51,343 bases of DNA. It comes from Pseudomonadota bacterium. GTDB taxonomy: Bacteria > Pseudomonadota > Gammaproteobacteria > Acidiferrobacterales > UBA6901. The stretch spans positions 230,134-281,476 of the forward strand of contig JAJYEX010000004.1 of NCBI GenBank assembly GCA_021785515.1, in the 5' to 3' direction. Below, one piece after another: positions 51,074-51,343 of this stretch (position 1 is the stretch's first letter; each line of letters opens with the position of its first letter). Made by a program: the position numbers and the translations under genes. The notes under the pieces are model-generated. The model was not told where the DNA came from. It ran no database searches and was given only the letters and a program-made list of their open reading frames with translations.

Positions 51074-51343
51074 AAAGTGCTTCGGGAAGGAGCCCAACAG
51101 TTGCTGGCCCAGGCCATTGAAATGGAAGTGGCGGAGTTTCTCGACCGGTATCGCGATGTGCGCGATGACACCGGCCGCAGAAGAATGGTGCGCAACGGCC
51201 ACCTGCCCAGCCGCACCATCCAGACCGGCATCGGTGAAGTGCCGGTCAAGGCACCCCGCGTGCGTGACCGCGAAGGAACCATCCGATTTACCTCCTCGAT
51301 CCTGCCGCCGTATCTGCGCCGCACGAAGACGATCGAGGAGCTG
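51071..51343 (+). CDS. IS256-family transposase, N-terminal part, cut by window end
   Basis: From FKVLREGAQQLLAQAIEMEV the frame matches the N-terminal region of IS256-type (mutator) transposases: AEFLDRYRDVRDDTGRRRM, VRNGHLPSRTIQTGIGEVPV, then VRDREG and SSILPPYLRRTKTIEEL. It runs off the end at 51343, before the catalytic DDE residues. The start is unresolved. The frame is open back to ATG 50954 inside the left repeat arm, and GTG 51077 is another option. A neighbouring frame upstream of 51071 reads ISRKEESIPSVQ, which looks like a plausible native N-terminus, so a small indel near 51070 may have broken the gene. Confidence 0.75.

Noticed and set aside
1-51343. rRNA, tRNA and CRISPR arrays
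   Set aside because: Reading the intergenic regions I saw no regularly spaced direct repeats with unique spacers and no recognisable rRNA or tRNA sequence. A covariance scan could still find a tRNA I missed.

Overview
This is a GC-rich chromosomal window, most likely from a free-living gammaproteobacterium. Pointers are a CpxR/CpxA-like pair with a perfect triple CpxR box, a BI-1/YccA protein, a VPLPA-type C-terminal sorting tail, a cytochrome P460-like protein, UppP, and a copper module carrying a sulfocyanin-like cupredoxin. The last two traits would suit a metal-exposed chemolithotroph, but that is inference. I see no rRNA, tRNA or CRISPR array.

Layout. 1-2.2 kb: a secreted TIG-domain protein (frameshifted, running off the left edge), an Fn3 lipoprotein, copy A of a ~290 bp dispersed repeat, and an ISL3 transposase remnant. 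2.3-5.5 kb: class V aminotransferase, cytochrome P460-like protein, UppP. 6.1-8.8 kb: a magnesium-type locus with an NRAMP-related transporter, a 57-residue membrane peptide, and a soluble PRC-barrel/MgtE-N/CBS protein. 9.0-12.4 kb: a four-gene operon in which every junction is a 4-bp stop/start overlap. It encodes two replication-relaxation-like winged-helix proteins, a VirD4/TraD-like ATPase and a small membrane protein, and ends at a clear terminator. It is the best candidate for an undescribed system. 12.5-15.1 kb: Hsp20, BI-1, HAF-repeat surface protein. 15.7-17.2 kb: a decayed IS1380 element with terminal inverted repeats and a TTAAA target duplication. 17.2-19.4 kb: cpxRA-like pair. 19.8-23.6 kb: copper cluster ending in a CopD-cupredoxin fusion. 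23.7-27.1 kb: ankyrin membrane protein, Nudix hydrolase, broken sialidase-like gene, MoaD/ThiS-like protein. 27.1-34.8 kb: regulation block with an FNR-type factor lacking cluster cysteines, a PAS-GGDEF cyclase, a four-gene phosphorelay and two PilZ-like proteins. 35.3-36.3 kb: small envelope proteins. 36.3-42.2 kb: glucoamylase, GMC oxidoreductase, MFS transporter and SDR operon, suggesting glucan to glucose to oxidised sugar. 43.0-46.4 kb: Ni/Co permease with a structured leader, TudS/DUF523, FAD oxidoreductase. 46.5-49.9 kb: decaying gene fragments next to small secreted proteins and a C39-like peptidase lipoprotein. 50.5 kb to the end: copy B of the repeat, inverted relative to copy A, then the 5' part of an IS256-type transposase behind a 27-bp inverted repeat.

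Several frameshifts sit in G/C runs (362-370, 25884-25888, 26288-26294). They may be sequencing errors, slippage or real decay.
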